Part shown: positions 7,200-16,309 of the stretch, piece after piece
How the letters are laid out: every line of letters starts with the position of its first letter
How positions within the stretch are numbered: the first letter of the stretch is position 1
Assembly (NCBI GenBank): GCA_947502405.1
Contig: CANMZT010000016.1
Coordinates: 1 to 64,000 of the forward strand
Direction of reading: 5' to 3'
Source of the DNA: an uncultured Algibacter sp.
Lineage (GTDB): Bacteria > Bacteroidota > Bacteroidia > Flavobacteriales > Flavobacteriaceae
Length of the DNA: 64,000 bases
The notes under the pieces: model-generated
Told to the model about the DNA's origin: nothing
The model's input: only the letters and a program-made list of their open reading frames with translations
Databases searched by the model: none
Position numbers and translations under genes: made by a program

Positions 7200-9719
7200 T
7201 TGAATAAACAACTTATAAAAATATCAGTTTTCATATTTTTCACAATGATTTTACACTCTTGTGATGTTGTAAAAAGAGTTGCTGAAGATGAACATTTACT
7301 AACAAAAACATCAGTAACTGTTAATGGTAAAAACAATAATACTGAAACCATTAATAATCTACTATATCAAAAACCCAACAGAAAAATAGCTGGTATTCCG
7401 CTTCGGCTATATATTTACAACACAGCTCGACCTAACAGAGATTCTCTTTTTGAAGCTTGGTTAAATAAAAACCCCAAACGAAAGGCACGATTGATTCGCA
7501 GATATTCAAAAAAACAAGTAGATAAGTTAAAACAATCAGCTGTCGGTTTTAATAAATGGCTTAAAAAAACTGGTGAAGCCCCTGTTATCTTGAGTGAAAA
7601 TAAAACTAAACGCTCAGTAAGACGCATTAAGGATTATTACTTTAACAATGGCTGGTTTGATGTTGAAGCAGATTACGACATAGAAAAAAAAGATAATAAA
7701 CGGGCAGAAATAAAATATAACATTGAAACCAAACAGCCCTTTTTAATTGATTCGATTACAGAAACTATTAAATCGCCAATTGTTGATTCCCTATATCAGA
7801 ATATCAAAAAAAACACACTAATAACAGCAGGTCAGCAGTATAGAACTTCAGATTTTGAACAAGAACGTGACAGAATATCTTCCGAACTTAGAAACTCTGG
7901 TGTCTACCATTTCAATCAAGATTACATTGCTTTTGAAATGGATACTATCGGTACAAATAAAAAAGTTAATGTTAGTCTAAAAATTCAAAACAGAGCAATA
8001 AGAACTCCAGATTCTATAAGGCGTGAACCCTTTAAAGTGTATACTATTAACGATGTTAATATCATAACAGACTACACCTTTGAGAATCGAAATAAGCCCT
8101 TTAAAGATTCTATTTCCTATGGTGGCTATAAAATATATAGTTATGGAGATATGCGCTTTAGGCCAAAAGCTTTAACGGATGCTATGTTTATAGCGCCCGG
8201 TCAAGTTTTTCGTGATATTGATAGAACTAGAACGTACAGATACATAAACGAACTTAGAACTTTTAAATATCCCAATATTGAATATATTGAGAATCCTGAC
8301 AATACCTTAACTGATACTATCAGGTTAACACCACTGAAAAAATTTAGTTTAGGTTTCAGAACAGATGTATCTACTAGCGATATTCAAACTGTTGGTTTTT
8401 CGCTAAACCCGAGTTTAAAAATCAGAAATGTTTTTAGAGGAGCCGAAACACTAGAAATATCAGGAATAGCCTCAATTGGAGCTTCTGATGACCTTAGAGA
8501 GGAAGACGACCCTTTCTTTGATATTAATGAATTTGGAGCAGACTTAAGACTTACTATACCACGAATTTTTTCTCCTTTCTACACTGAGAACATCATACCA
8601 AAATACATGTCCCCTAGTACACGTATTGGTTTAGCAGCTACAAGTCAAACTAATATTGGTTTAGACAAACAAACTCTAAGTGGTAATTATAGCTACAACT
8701 GGTTTCCTAGTAAAAAAGTAACAAACCAATTAGACGTATTCAACGTACAATATGTTAGAAACTTAAACACTAATAATTATTTTAACGTTTATAATAATTC
8801 TTTCAATTCATTAAATCAAATTGCCAAAGATGTAGGTTTTACCACAGAAAACTTAGATATTCCTGATGGTGCTGACGCATTTATTGATTATGCATTAGGT
8901 AATCCTACACCAAACGAAATTTCTGCAGATCAAAGGCAAACTATTAATAATATTGATGAACGTCAAGATAGGTTAACAGAAAACAACCTTATTTTATCTT
9001 CTAGTTTTAGTTTTACTAGAGATCAAAGAACGAATCTTTTTGATAACGATTTTTCTATATTTAGATTTAAACTAGAATTGGCTGGAAACTTACTAGCTAC
9101 AACTTCAAAAATTTTAGGCCTTCAAAAAGATAATGATGGGCGTTTTGAGCTCTTAAACGTAGCTTTTTCTCAATACGTAAAAACAGAATTCGATTATATA
9201 AAACACTGGGATTTAGGCAAGAAAAATGTACTAGCAACACGTGCATTTTTTGGTATTGCTATACCCTACGGAAACTCAAACAGTATTCCTTTTGCAAAGA
9301 GTTTTTTTGGTGGAGGACCAAATGATAATCGTGCGTGGACAGCCTACAACCTAGGCCCTGGAAGTTCTGAAACCACAAACGAATTTAACGAGGCAAATTT
9401 AAAAATTGCTTTTAGTGCAGAACAGCGGTTTAATATTTTTGGCGATCTTAATGGTGCGCTTTTCGTTGACGCTGGGAATATTTGGAATGTTTTAGATAAT
9501 GTTGAAGATGATAGAGCCACGTTTTCGAGTTTTAAATCGCTAGAAGATATAGCTATTGGTTCTGGCTTTGGATTACGCTACGATTTTAGTTTTTTTATTT
9601 TCAGATTTGATGTTGGTTTCAAAACCTACGACCCATCTTACAGAGATGAAAACAGATGGTTTAATGACTACAATTTTGCAAATGCTGTATACAACATTGG
9701 TATAAACTACCCGTTCTAA
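7200..9719 (+). CDS. tamL: TamL-type lipidated Omp85/BamA-family protein
   Basis: This 839-residue outer-membrane protein belongs to the Omp85 superfamily that inserts or exports proteins at the outer membrane. The start is TTG at 7200. The N-terminus (MNKQLIKISVFIFF ... ILHSC) ends in a lipobox with Cys21, so it should be an outer-membrane lipoprotein, as described for Bacteroidota TamL. POTRA-like segments occupy roughly residues 30-370 and the 16-strand barrel the rest. Typical late features are the lid-loop-like FFGGGPNDNRAWTAYNLGPG (about 695-715) and the C-terminal GINYPF ending in Phe. Its place near porT and the RNA methyltransferase matches the tamL locus I know from Flavobacterium. 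A plain BamA paralog is the alternative. Confidence 0.82.
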   Translation: MNKQLIKISVFIFFTMILHSCDVVKRVAEDEHLLTKTSVTVNGKNNNTETINNLLYQKPNRKIAGIPLRLYIYNTARPNRDSLFEAWLNKNPKRKARLIRRYSKKQVDKLKQSAVGFNKWLKKTGEAPVILSENKTKRSVRRIKDYYFNNGWFDVEADYDIEKKDNKRAEIKYNIETKQPFLIDSITETIKSPIVDSLYQNIKKNTLITAGQQYRTSDFEQERDRISSELRNSGVYHFNQDYIAFEMDTIGTNKKVNVSLKIQNRAIRTPDSIRREPFKVYTINDVNIITDYTFENRNKPFKDSISYGGYKIYSYGDMRFRPKALTDAMFIAPGQVFRDIDRTRTYRYINELRTFKYPNIEYIENPDNTLTDTIRLTPLKKFSLGFRTDVSTSDIQTVGFSLNPSLKIRNVFRGAETLEISGIASIGASDDLREEDDPFFDINEFGADLRLTIPRIFSPFYTENIIPKYMSPSTRIGLAATSQTNIGLDKQTLSGNYSYNWFPSKKVTNQLDVFNVQYVRNLNTNNYFNVYNNSFNSLNQIAKDVGFTTENLDIPDGADAFIDYALGNPTPNEISADQRQTINNIDERQDRLTENNLILSSSFSFTRDQRTNLFDNDFSIFRFKLELAGNLLATTSKILGLQKDNDGRFELLNVAFSQYVKTEFDYIKHWDLGKKNVLATRAFFGIAIPYGNSNSIPFAKSFFGGGPNDNRAWTAYNLGPGSSETTNEFNEANLKIAFSAEQRFNIFGDLNGALFVDAGNIWNVLDNVEDDRATFSSFKSLEDIAIGSGFGLRYDFSFFIFRFDVGFKTYDPSYRDENRWFNDYNFANAVYNIGINYPF

Positions 9720-9807
9720 TAACAATCTATAAATATAAGCTATAACGTTTTAGTCTATTTTTAACCGTATATAGCTCAAAAACAACCACTCATTACTTAA
9801 AAATGAT

Positions 9808-9815
9808 TACTTTTG
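9808..9815 (+). promoter_or_regulatory. Candidate -7 promoter element for fbaA
   Basis: TACTTTTG matches TAnnTTTG and lies 37 bases before the fbaA ATG, a usual leader length. No TTG is seen at the -33 distance. Confidence 0.3.
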
Positions 9816-9852
9816 AAATTCATTAAATTATTAATCATTTTAAATTAAAACA

Positions 9853-10920
9853 ATGGCACATAATATAAAACCAGGAGTAGCTACAGGAGACGAAGTTCAA
9901 GCTATTTTCAATCATGCAAAAGCTAATGGTTATGCCTTACCTGCTGTTAATGTAATAGGCTCAGATAGTATCAATGGTGTTTTAGAAACAGCAAGAGATT
10001 TAAATTCGCCAGTAATTGTACAATTTTCAAATAGCGGCGCTCAATTTAACGCTGGTAAAGGTCTAAGTAATGAAAACCAAAAATCAGCCATTGCTGGTGC
10101 TATTGCTGGAGCAAAACACGTACATACTTTAGCCGAAGCTTACGGCGCAACAGTTATTTTACATACAGACCACTGTGCAAAAAAATTATTGCCTTGGATT
10201 GATGGGTTGTTAGATGCTAGCGAAGTTCATTATAAAGAAACTGGTAAATCGTTATTCAGTTCTCATATGATAGATCTTTCTGAAGAGCCAATCGAAGAAA
10301 ATATTGAAATCTGTAAACAATATTTAGAGCGTATGGCAAAAATGGACATGACTTTAGAAATTGAATTAGGAATTACAGGTGGTGAAGAAGATGGTGTAGA
10401 CAATACAGATGTTGATGCATCGAAATTATACACACAACCTGAAGAAGTTGCCTATGCATATGAAGAGCTTAGTAAGGTAAGCCATAGGTTTACTATTGCT
10501 GCTGCATTTGGTAATGTACATGGCGTTTACAAACCAGGTAATGTAAAACTAACTCCAAAAATACTTAAAAACTCTCAGGAATATATCACAAAAAAATATG
10601 GTGTAGAACATAATCATATTGATTTCGTATTCCATGGTGGCTCTGGTTCTACTGTTGAAGAAATTCGTGAAGCCATCGGTTATGGTGTAATTAAAATGAA
10701 TATTGACACCGATTTACAATATGCATTCATGACTGGTATTAGAGACTACATGGGCTCTAAAGTAGAGTATTTAAAAGCTCAAATCGGAAATCCTGATGGT
10801 GACGATGTACCAAACAAGAAGTTTTACGATCCAAGAGTATGGTTACGTGAAGGTGAAAAAACATTTGTTACACGTTTAAAAAAGGCATTTGAAGATTTAA
10901 ACAATGTAAATTCACTATAG
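9853..10920 (+). CDS. fbaA: Class II fructose-bisphosphate aldolase
   Basis: The enzyme cleaves fructose-1,6-bisphosphate to GAP and DHAP (and the reverse) in glycolysis and gluconeogenesis. At 355 residues it is a type A class II, zinc-dependent aldolase. The zinc and catalytic residues are visible: TDHCAKK (Asp-His near residue 107), LEIELGITGGEEDG (Glu), GNVHGVYKPG (His near 225) and FHGGSGST (His near 262, phosphate loop). NIDTDLQYA is the other conserved substrate loop. A rho-independent terminator follows at once, so it is likely a single-gene transcript. Confidence 0.95.
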   Translation: MAHNIKPGVATGDEVQAIFNHAKANGYALPAVNVIGSDSINGVLETARDLNSPVIVQFSNSGAQFNAGKGLSNENQKSAIAGAIAGAKHVHTLAEAYGATVILHTDHCAKKLLPWIDGLLDASEVHYKETGKSLFSSHMIDLSEEPIEENIEICKQYLERMAKMDMTLEIELGITGGEEDGVDNTDVDASKLYTQPEEVAYAYEELSKVSHRFTIAAAFGNVHGVYKPGNVKLTPKILKNSQEYITKKYGVEHNHIDFVFHGGSGSTVEEIREAIGYGVIKMNIDTDLQYAFMTGIRDYMGSKVEYLKAQIGNPDGDDVPNKKFYDPRVWLREGEKTFVTRLKKAFEDLNNVNSL

Positions 10921-10946
10921 TTTAAAGAAATTTACTATGTCCTCAC

Positions 10947-10978
10947 AAAAAGGTTCTGTATTAAGCAGAACCTTTTTT
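10947..10978 (+). terminator. Rho-independent terminator of fbaA
   Basis: The arms AAAAGGTTCTG (10948-10958) and CAGAACCTTTT (10966-10976) pair over 11 bp with a 7-base loop and a T-run, 28 bases after the fbaA stop. Confidence 0.85.
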
Positions 10979-11033
10979 ATTTACACTACTAAAAAACAAG
11001 TAGTTATAAAAACACAATCAAATAAAATCATTA

Positions 11034-11144
11034 GGGCGTTACCACAAAATTAAAAAAAGGTTTAATTTTGTGGTCAGGCTTTCGGCAGTCGCTTCCCAAT
11101 AAAAATTGGGAGAGCTTCAACAAATGCCTCAATCCTTAACGCAA
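11034..11144 (-). repeat. Dispersed structured element (copy C), reverse orientation
   Basis: Read on the complement it begins GCGTTAAGGATTG and ends GACC...GGTAACGCCC, the same flanks as copies A (13699-13782) and B (52785-52937). Terminal bases GCGTTA and TAACGC pair. The inner hairpin arms are TCCCAAT/ATTGGGA. The second hairpin (plus-strand 11041-11074) has 14-bp arms ACCACAAAATTAAA and TTTAATTTTGTGGT around six bases. The hairpin sequences differ from A and B but stay complementary, which suggests a selected RNA structure. Confidence 0.6.
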
Positions 11145-11203
11145 TTTATCGATTCATCGGATAATTTGAGTCTAAAATTGAAAATCTAAAATCGCAGAGC
11201 ATT

Positions 11204-12058
11204 ATGTCTTGGTTTAAAAGAAAAACAAAAGGAATTACAACAACAACTGAAGAGAAAAAAGACACACCAAAAGGGCTTTGGTACAAGTCTCCTACAGGTA
11301 AAATTGTTGACACCGAAGAATTAGAGCAAAACTTTTACGTAAGTCCAGAAGATGGATACCATGTAAGAATTGGCAGTAAAGAATATTTTGAAATTCTTTT
11401 TGACGATAATAAATTTAAAGAACTAGATGCTAACCTAGAATCTAAAGATCCTCTTAAATTTGTAGATACAAAAAAATATCCTGAGCGTTTAAAAGCAGCG
11501 CAAAGCAAGACAAAATTAAAGGATGCTGTAAGAACAGCCGTTGGAAAATCAAAAGGTAAAAACTTAGTTGTTGCTTGTATGGATTTTGCATTCATTGGTG
11601 GCTCTATGGGAAGTGTTGTAGGAGAGAAAATTGCTAGGGCTGCAGATTATGCATTAAAACATAAATTACCTCTAATGGTAATTTCAAAATCTGGGGGTGC
11701 TCGTATGATGGAAGCAGCATTATCATTAATGCAATTAGCAAAAACATCTGTAAAATTAGCGCAATTAGCTGATGCAGGTTTACCATACATATCATTATGT
11801 ACAGACCCAACAACTGGAGGCACAACAGCATCATTTGCTATGTTAGGCGATATAAACATTAGTGAACCTGGAGCTTTAATTGGTTTTGCAGGTCCAAGAA
11901 TTGTTCGTGATACAACAGGAAAAGAATTACCTGAAGGTTTCCAAACCTCAGAATTCCTTCTTGAACATGGTTTTCTAGATTTTATAACACTTCGAAAAGA
12001 TTTAAAAGATAAAGTGAATCAATATTTAGATTTAATTTTGAATCAACCTTTACGTTAA
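11204..12058 (+). CDS. accD: Acetyl-CoA carboxylase carboxyltransferase subunit beta
   Basis: AccD together with AccA transfers the carboxyl group from carboxybiotin to acetyl-CoA, the first step of fatty-acid synthesis. The 284-residue protein shows the carboxyltransferase core: [40 protein letters not shown] (oxyanion region) and [17 protein letters not shown]. Oddly, the N-terminal zinc ribbon of the E. coli enzyme is not intact: the four cysteine positions read Lys-Ser-Pro-Thr-Gly and Val-Ser-Pro-Glu-Asp instead of CxxC pairs. I recall the same in other Flavobacteriaceae, so it is a lineage trait and not damage. A bidirectional terminator separates it from the histidine kinase. Confidence 0.93.
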   Translation: MSWFKRKTKGITTTTEEKKDTPKGLWYKSPTGKIVDTEELEQNFYVSPEDGYHVRIGSKEYFEILFDDNKFKELDANLESKDPLKFVDTKKYPERLKAAQSKTKLKDAVRTAVGKSKGKNLVVACMDFAFIGGSMGSVVGEKIARAADYALKHKLPLMVISKSGGARMMEAALSLMQLAKTSVKLAQLADAGLPYISLCTDPTTGGTTASFAMLGDINISEPGALIGFAGPRIVRDTTGKELPEGFQTSEFLLEHGFLDFITLRKDLKDKVNQYLDLILNQPLR

Positions 12059-12064
12059 TAAAAT

Positions 12065-12093
12065 AAAAAAAAGAGCCACTGGCTCTTTTTTTT
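12065..12093. terminator. Bidirectional terminator between accD and the histidine kinase gene
   Basis: A 13-bp perfect stem (eight A then GAGCC at 12065-12077; GGCTC then eight T at 12081-12093) with a three-base loop ACT. It gives a T-run on either strand and touches the stop codon of the leftward kinase gene. Confidence 0.85.
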
Positions 12094-13207
12094 ATGCTTT
12101 TTTGAAAAATATACAAAACTCTGTACCAACGTCAACTTCACTGGTTACTTCTACTTTTCCTCCCATAGATTCTATATGGTTTTTTGTAATAAAAAGCCCA
12201 AGACCAATCGAGTCTTTATTTGTATGAAAGGTTTTGTAAAGCTGGAATAATTTATCACCATACATATCCAAATCTATACCCATACCATTATCTGCAATTC
12301 TTAAAACAATATATGCATCCTCCTCTTGTGTTGTTAGTTCTATCTGCGGTGTCCTATCATCAGATCTGTACTTAATAGCATTAGTTAAAAAATTAAGTAC
12401 AATACTATCTACATAGGCTGGTAACCCTTTAATACAAAACTCTTCATTAACATCATTTATAATGGTAGTATTCGTGTTTCTTGCAACTGCAGCTACGTTA
12501 TAAATTGCCTTTTCTACGTAATCATATAAATTTAAGACTTGTAGTTCTGTAACCTCAACAGGTTTGATTTTTGCAACTTCGGTTAAATGAGATACCGTTT
12601 CTTCAAGGTTGTCTATCGCCTTAGTAAGTAGTCCAAAACTTTCATTGTCTTTTAACCATGAAAATTCTTCCTCTAAAAAACCCTTTACAATTGATAAATT
12701 CCCAGAGTGTGAACGTAAATTGTGCGTTATAATATCTGCAAATGAAGATAACCTTTCATTCTGTTCTCTAACTACTCTAAGCATTAATTTAAGCTTATCT
12801 TGGTTTAACTTTCTACTAGTAATATCAGAAAATTGCCAAATCATTTGAGTTGGGTTACCATCAATTGCAGATATTAACGAAACCGATATTAAAAACCATA
12901 TAATCGAACCATCCTTATGAAAATAACGTTGCATAACACGATATCTATCAATATTTCCCTGCATCAATCGTTCGTACTTTTTAAGGTGTACACCCAAATC
13001 GTCTCTAAAAACAATATTATCTATCAACATATTATATAATTCATGCTTGGTATACCCTAGCATATCACACAAACTATCATTAACCTTTATCCAATCACCG
13101 TCTAGTGTTAGGATGGCTATACCATTGTATGTATTGTTGAAAATTTTTTCTAAGGAATCGTAAGAATCTGGAAAGCTTTTTTGTGGAAAAAGAGACTTCA
13201 TGGGCAA
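12092..13207 (-). CDS. PAS-domain sensor histidine kinase (orphan)
   Basis: This 371-residue soluble kinase has no signal peptide or membrane helix, so it should sense a cytoplasmic cue. A PAS fold with PAC extension covers about 20-140 (YNGIAILTLDGDWIKVNDSL ... FHKDGSIIWFLISVS). The histidine phosphoacceptor is in ADIITHNLRSHSGNL (about 160-175), an unusual H-box variant common in Flavobacteriia. The HATPase has N-box NFLTNAIKYRSDD, G1 DNGMGID and G2 GLGLFITK. No response regulator is nearby, so its partner is unknown. Confidence 0.88.
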   Translation of the reverse strand: MPMKSLFPQKSFPDSYDSLEKIFNNTYNGIAILTLDGDWIKVNDSLCDMLGYTKHELYNMLIDNIVFRDDLGVHLKKYERLMQGNIDRYRVMQRYFHKDGSIIWFLISVSLISAIDGNPTQMIWQFSDITSRKLNQDKLKLMLRVVREQNERLSSFADIITHNLRSHSGNLSIVKGFLEEEFSWLKDNESFGLLTKAIDNLEETVSHLTEVAKIKPVEVTELQVLNLYDYVEKAIYNVAAVARNTNTTIINDVNEEFCIKGLPAYVDSIVLNFLTNAIKYRSDDRTPQIELTTQEEDAYIVLRIADNGMGIDLDMYGDKLFQLYKTFHTNKDSIGLGLFITKNHIESMGGKVEVTSEVDVGTEFCIFFKKA

Positions 13208-13317
13208 GTGAACTTCATATTATTCAATTTAAAGCCTTTAAATAGCTGCCTTAGGGGGTGCTTTTAAAAATCAATGTAAAAGTTACATAAAAAAACATTT
13301 ATATACAAAAAAGATAC

Positions 13318-13325
13318 TATATTTG
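13318..13325 (+). promoter_or_regulatory. Candidate -7 promoter element for rpsO
   Basis: TATATTTG, a perfect TAnnTTTG match, 56 bases upstream of the rpsO ATG. Confidence 0.4.
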
Positions 13326-13380
13326 CGGCTTGAAAGAATGACTTTCATAGTACATAAAAATCATTTACAATAATATTAGC

Positions 13381-13650
13381 ATGTATTTAACAAAAGAAAA
13401 GAAAGAAGAGATTTTTGCAAAACACGGTAAAGGTAAGAACGATACTGGTACTGCAGAAGGACAAATTGCGTTATTTACGCAGAGAATTAACCATTTAACA
13501 GAACACTTAAAAAATAATCGTAAGGATTATAACACTGAGCGTTCGTTAGTAAAATTAGTAGGTAAGCGTCGTGCTTTACTTGACTATTTAACTAAGAAAG
13601 ATGTCTTAAGATATCGTGCAATAGTTAAAGAATTAGGATTAAGAAAATAA
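13381..13650 (+). CDS. rpsO: Ribosomal protein S15
   Basis: S15 is an 89-residue primary binding protein of the small subunit that contacts 16S rRNA helices 20-22. The hallmarks are present: GTAEGQIALFTQRINHLTEHL, the conserved KDYNTERSL segment and LVGKRRALLDYL near the C-terminus. Length and start are the family norm. It is followed by its own strong terminator and then by pnp, the classical rpsO-pnp order, here separated by a 338-base spacer. Confidence 0.97.
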   Translation: MYLTKEKKEEIFAKHGKGKNDTGTAEGQIALFTQRINHLTEHLKNNRKDYNTERSLVKLVGKRRALLDYLTKKDVLRYRAIVKELGLRK

Positions 13651-13662
13651 ACAAGAATTAAG

Positions 13663-13695
13663 ACCACGCTTTAAATAAAAGCGTGGTTTTTTCTT
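13663..13695 (+). terminator. Rho-independent terminator of rpsO
   Basis: Arms ACCACGCTTT (13663-13672) and AAAGCGTGGT flank a five-base loop and are followed by a T-rich run (TTTTTTCTTTTT), starting 13 bases after the rpsO stop. Confidence 0.88.
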
Positions 13696-13698
13696 TTT

Positions 13699-13782
13699 GC
13701 GTTAGGGATTGTAGCGGCATCCTTTTTTGATTTTTATTCAAAAAAGATATAGCGGAAAGCCCGACCCTTTAGGGTAACGCCC
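13699..13782 (+). ncRNA. Dispersed structured element (copy A), candidate structured RNA
   Basis: This is the most compact copy. The terminal stem is GCGTTA (13699-13704) with TAACGC (13775-13780). A first hairpin pairs TTTTTTGA with TCAAAAAA, flanked by constant GGGATTGTAGCGGCATCC and GATATAGCGGAAAGCCCG. A second hairpin is ACCC/GGGT around TTTA. Copies B and C keep the constant parts and replace both hairpins by other complementary sequences. It might be the published flavo-1 RNA motif (Rfam), which I cannot confirm without a covariance-model search. It lies directly after the rpsO terminator. Confidence 0.55.
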
Positions 13783-13988
13783 AAATAAATATAACTCGAG
13801 CGTAGGAGTTTAAACCGCGCATTAGAAGAAGCTAGATCCTGAAATGAATTCAGGACTAAAGGTTTTTCATTGGTCGAGACTTTACAGTCGCACACACAAC
13901 AACTACACACAACACAACGACCATTGTTTAACATGTTTTTTGGCGGCCTAAACACTTGTGGCTGCACAAATTACAAACTAAAAAATTT

Positions 13989-16250
13989 ATGATTCCACAA
14001 ACATTTAAAGAGGTTATAGACCTTGGTGACGGTAGAGAAATTTCTATTGAAACCGGAAAATTGGCAAAACAGGCGCATGGTTCTGTTGTTGTTCAATCTG
14101 GAAAATGTATGCTTTTGTGTACAGTTGTTTCCAACTATCACGCTGCAGATGTAGACTTTTTACCATTAACGGTAGACTACAGAGAGAAATTTGCTGCGGC
14201 AGGAAGGTACCCAGGCGGGTTCTTTAAAAGAGAAGCAAGACCGAGTGACGGGGAAGTTTTAACGATGCGTTTGGTAGACCGCGTTTTACGCCCATTATTC
14301 CCAAAAGATTACCATTCTGAAACTCAGGTAATGATTCAGTTAATGTCTCATGATGATGAGGTTATGCCAGATGCTATGGCAGGTTTAGCGGCTTCGGCAG
14401 CTATTCAATTATCTGATTTCCCTTTTGAATGCCCAATCTCTGAAGCTAGAGTTGGTCGTATTAATGGTGAGTTTGTTATCAACCCAACTAGAGCACAATT
14501 AGAAGAATCTGACATTGATATGATGATTGGTGCTTCTGCCGATTCTGTGATGATGGTTGAAGGTGAAATGGATGAGATTTCTGAAGAAGAAATGGCTGAT
14601 GCGATTAAGTTTGCACATGAAGCTATTAAGGTACAATGTGCTGCCCAAGTTAGGTTAGCAGAAGCTTTTGGTAAAAAAGAAGTACGTGAGTATGAGCCAG
14701 CTGTTGAAGATGAAGCTTTGGCTGAAAAAATAAAAGATATGGTTTACGATAAAACGTATGCCATTGCTAAAGCAGGTTCTGCTAAGCACGAAAGAGGTGC
14801 TGCTTTTAGTGAGATTAAAGAAGAAGTTTTCGCAGCTTTCTCTGAAGAGGAGCAAGCTGAGTTAGGAAAATTGATTCATAAGTATGTAGCGAAAGCTCAA
14901 AAATCTGCTATTAGAAACTTAACCTTGGATGAAGGTTTACGTTTAGATGGTAGAAAAACTGATGAAATTAGACCTATTTGGTGTGAGGTTGATTATTTAC
15001 CTTCTACACACGGTTCTTCTATTTTTACACGTGGGGAAACTCAGGCTTTAGCTACGGTTACTTTAGGTACAAGTAGAGAAGCTAACCAAATAGATATGCC
15101 ATCTTACGAAGGTGAAGAGCGTTTTTATTTACATTATAACTTCCCACCTTTTTCAACGGGTGAAGCTAGACCTATTCGCGGAACGTCTCGTCGTGAGGTT
15201 GGGCACGGTAATTTAGCGCAACGTGCTTTAAAAGGTATGGTACCTGAAGATTGCCCATATACTGTTCGTGTGGTTTCTGAGATTTTAGAATCTAACGGAT
15301 CGTCATCTATGGCAACAGTTTGTGCTGGTACTATGGCAATGATGGACGCTGGTGTACAACTTAAGAAACCTGTTTCGGGTATCGCCATGGGATTAATTTC
15401 TGATGCTGATACTGGAAAGTATGCTGTACTTTCTGATATTTTAGGTGATGAAGATCACTTAGGAGATATGGACTTTAAAGTGACAGGTACTGCTGATGGT
15501 ATTACGGCTTGCCAAATGGATATTAAAGTAAAAGGATTATCATACGAGATTCTTGTGAATGCTTTAAAACAAGCACGTGAAGGTCGTTTACATATTTTAG
15601 GTAAAATTACCGAAACTATTGAAACACCAAATGCAGAGGTTAAAGATCATGCGCCTACAATGGTGACAAGACGTATACCTAATGAATTTATTGGTGCATT
15701 AATTGGTCCTGGTGGAAAAGTAATTCAAGAATTACAAAAAGAAACTGAGACTACCATTGTTATCAATGAAGATCCTGTTACAGAAGAGGGTATTGTTGAA
15801 GTTTTAGGTGTTGGTAGTAAAGGTATTGATGCTGTAATGGCAAAGATAGATTCTTTATTATTTAAGCCTGAAGTTGGTAGCGTATACGAAGTAAAAGTGA
15901 TTAAAATGCTTGACTTTGGTGCCGTAGTAGAATATACTGAAGCTCCAGGAAACGAAGTGCTACTTCACGTTAGCGAATTAGCTTGGGAACGTACTGAAAA
16001 TGTAAGCGATGTTGTAAACATGGGTGATGTATTTGATGTAAAATACTTTGGTGTAGATTCTAGAACACGTAAAGAAAAAGTATCTCGTAAAGCTATTTTA
16101 CCAAAACCTGAAGGTTACGTTGCAAGACCACCTAGAGATAACAATCGTGGAAGAGACAACAGAGGTAGAGATAATCGTGGACGTGATAATCGCGGAAGAG
16201 ATAATCGCAGAGACGATAGAAAACCTAGAGAAGATAAAAAGGAGGATTAA
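13989..16250 (+). CDS. pnp: Polyribonucleotide nucleotidyltransferase (PNPase)
   Basis: PNPase degrades RNA 3' to 5' phosphorolytically and works in mRNA turnover. From the ATG at 13989 it has 753 residues, starting [15 protein letters not shown]; the longer frame adds 11 codons with no family match. Domain order: first RNase PH core ([20 protein letters not shown]), helical linker, second RNase PH core ([15 protein letters not shown]-like region and GILEGD-type aspartates in [15 protein letters not shown]), KH ([16 protein letters not shown]) and S1 ([20 protein letters not shown]). After S1 comes an odd low-complexity tail with RGRDN repeated four times, then [12 protein letters not shown], likely an RNA-binding arm. 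A strong terminator follows. Confidence 0.96.
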   Translation: MIPQTFKEVIDLGDGREISIETGKLAKQAHGSVVVQSGKCMLLCTVVSNYHAADVDFLPLTVDYREKFAAAGRYPGGFFKREARPSDGEVLTMRLVDRVLRPLFPKDYHSETQVMIQLMSHDDEVMPDAMAGLAASAAIQLSDFPFECPISEARVGRINGEFVINPTRAQLEESDIDMMIGASADSVMMVEGEMDEISEEEMADAIKFAHEAIKVQCAAQVRLAEAFGKKEVREYEPAVEDEALAEKIKDMVYDKTYAIAKAGSAKHERGAAFSEIKEEVFAAFSEEEQAELGKLIHKYVAKAQKSAIRNLTLDEGLRLDGRKTDEIRPIWCEVDYLPSTHGSSIFTRGETQALATVTLGTSREANQIDMPSYEGEERFYLHYNFPPFSTGEARPIRGTSRREVGHGNLAQRALKGMVPEDCPYTVRVVSEILESNGSSSMATVCAGTMAMMDAGVQLKKPVSGIAMGLISDADTGKYAVLSDILGDEDHLGDMDFKVTGTADGITACQMDIKVKGLSYEILVNALKQAREGRLHILGKITETIETPNAEVKDHAPTMVTRRIPNEFIGALIGPGGKVIQELQKETETTIVINEDPVTEEGIVEVLGVGSKGIDAVMAKIDSLLFKPEVGSVYEVKVIKMLDFGAVVEYTEAPGNEVLLHVSELAWERTENVSDVVNMGDVFDVKYFGVDSRTRKEKVSRKAILPKPEGYVARPPRDNNRGRDNRGRDNRGRDNRGRDNRRDDRKPREDKKED

Positions 16251-16271
16251 ACTCTTATTATTTTTTAATAT

Positions 16272-16305
16272 AAAGGCCGTTTCAAAACTTTTGAAACGGC
16301 CTTAT
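16272..16305. terminator. Terminator between pnp and the LysR gene
   Basis: A perfect stem of about 15 bp (AAGGCCGTTTCAAAA with TTTTGAAACGGCCTT) around one base, 22 bases after the pnp stop; flanking A and T runs let it work in both directions for the convergent genes. Confidence 0.85.
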
Positions 16306-16309
16306 TTAG

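Larger units (their letters stand above)
13651..13988 (+). other. rpsO-pnp intergenic spacer
   Basis: The spacer holds the rpsO terminator, copy A of the structured element, a small palindrome (TCCTGAA/TTCAGGA near 13839-13857) and a CA-rich stretch (13890-13920) before pnp. No further gene is seen; the leftward open frame across it is not protein-like. Confidence 0.5.

Noticed and set aside
13734-13967. Leftward 77-codon open frame between rpsO and pnp
   Set aside because: It covers the structured element and repeats; composition is not protein-like and it has no start context.
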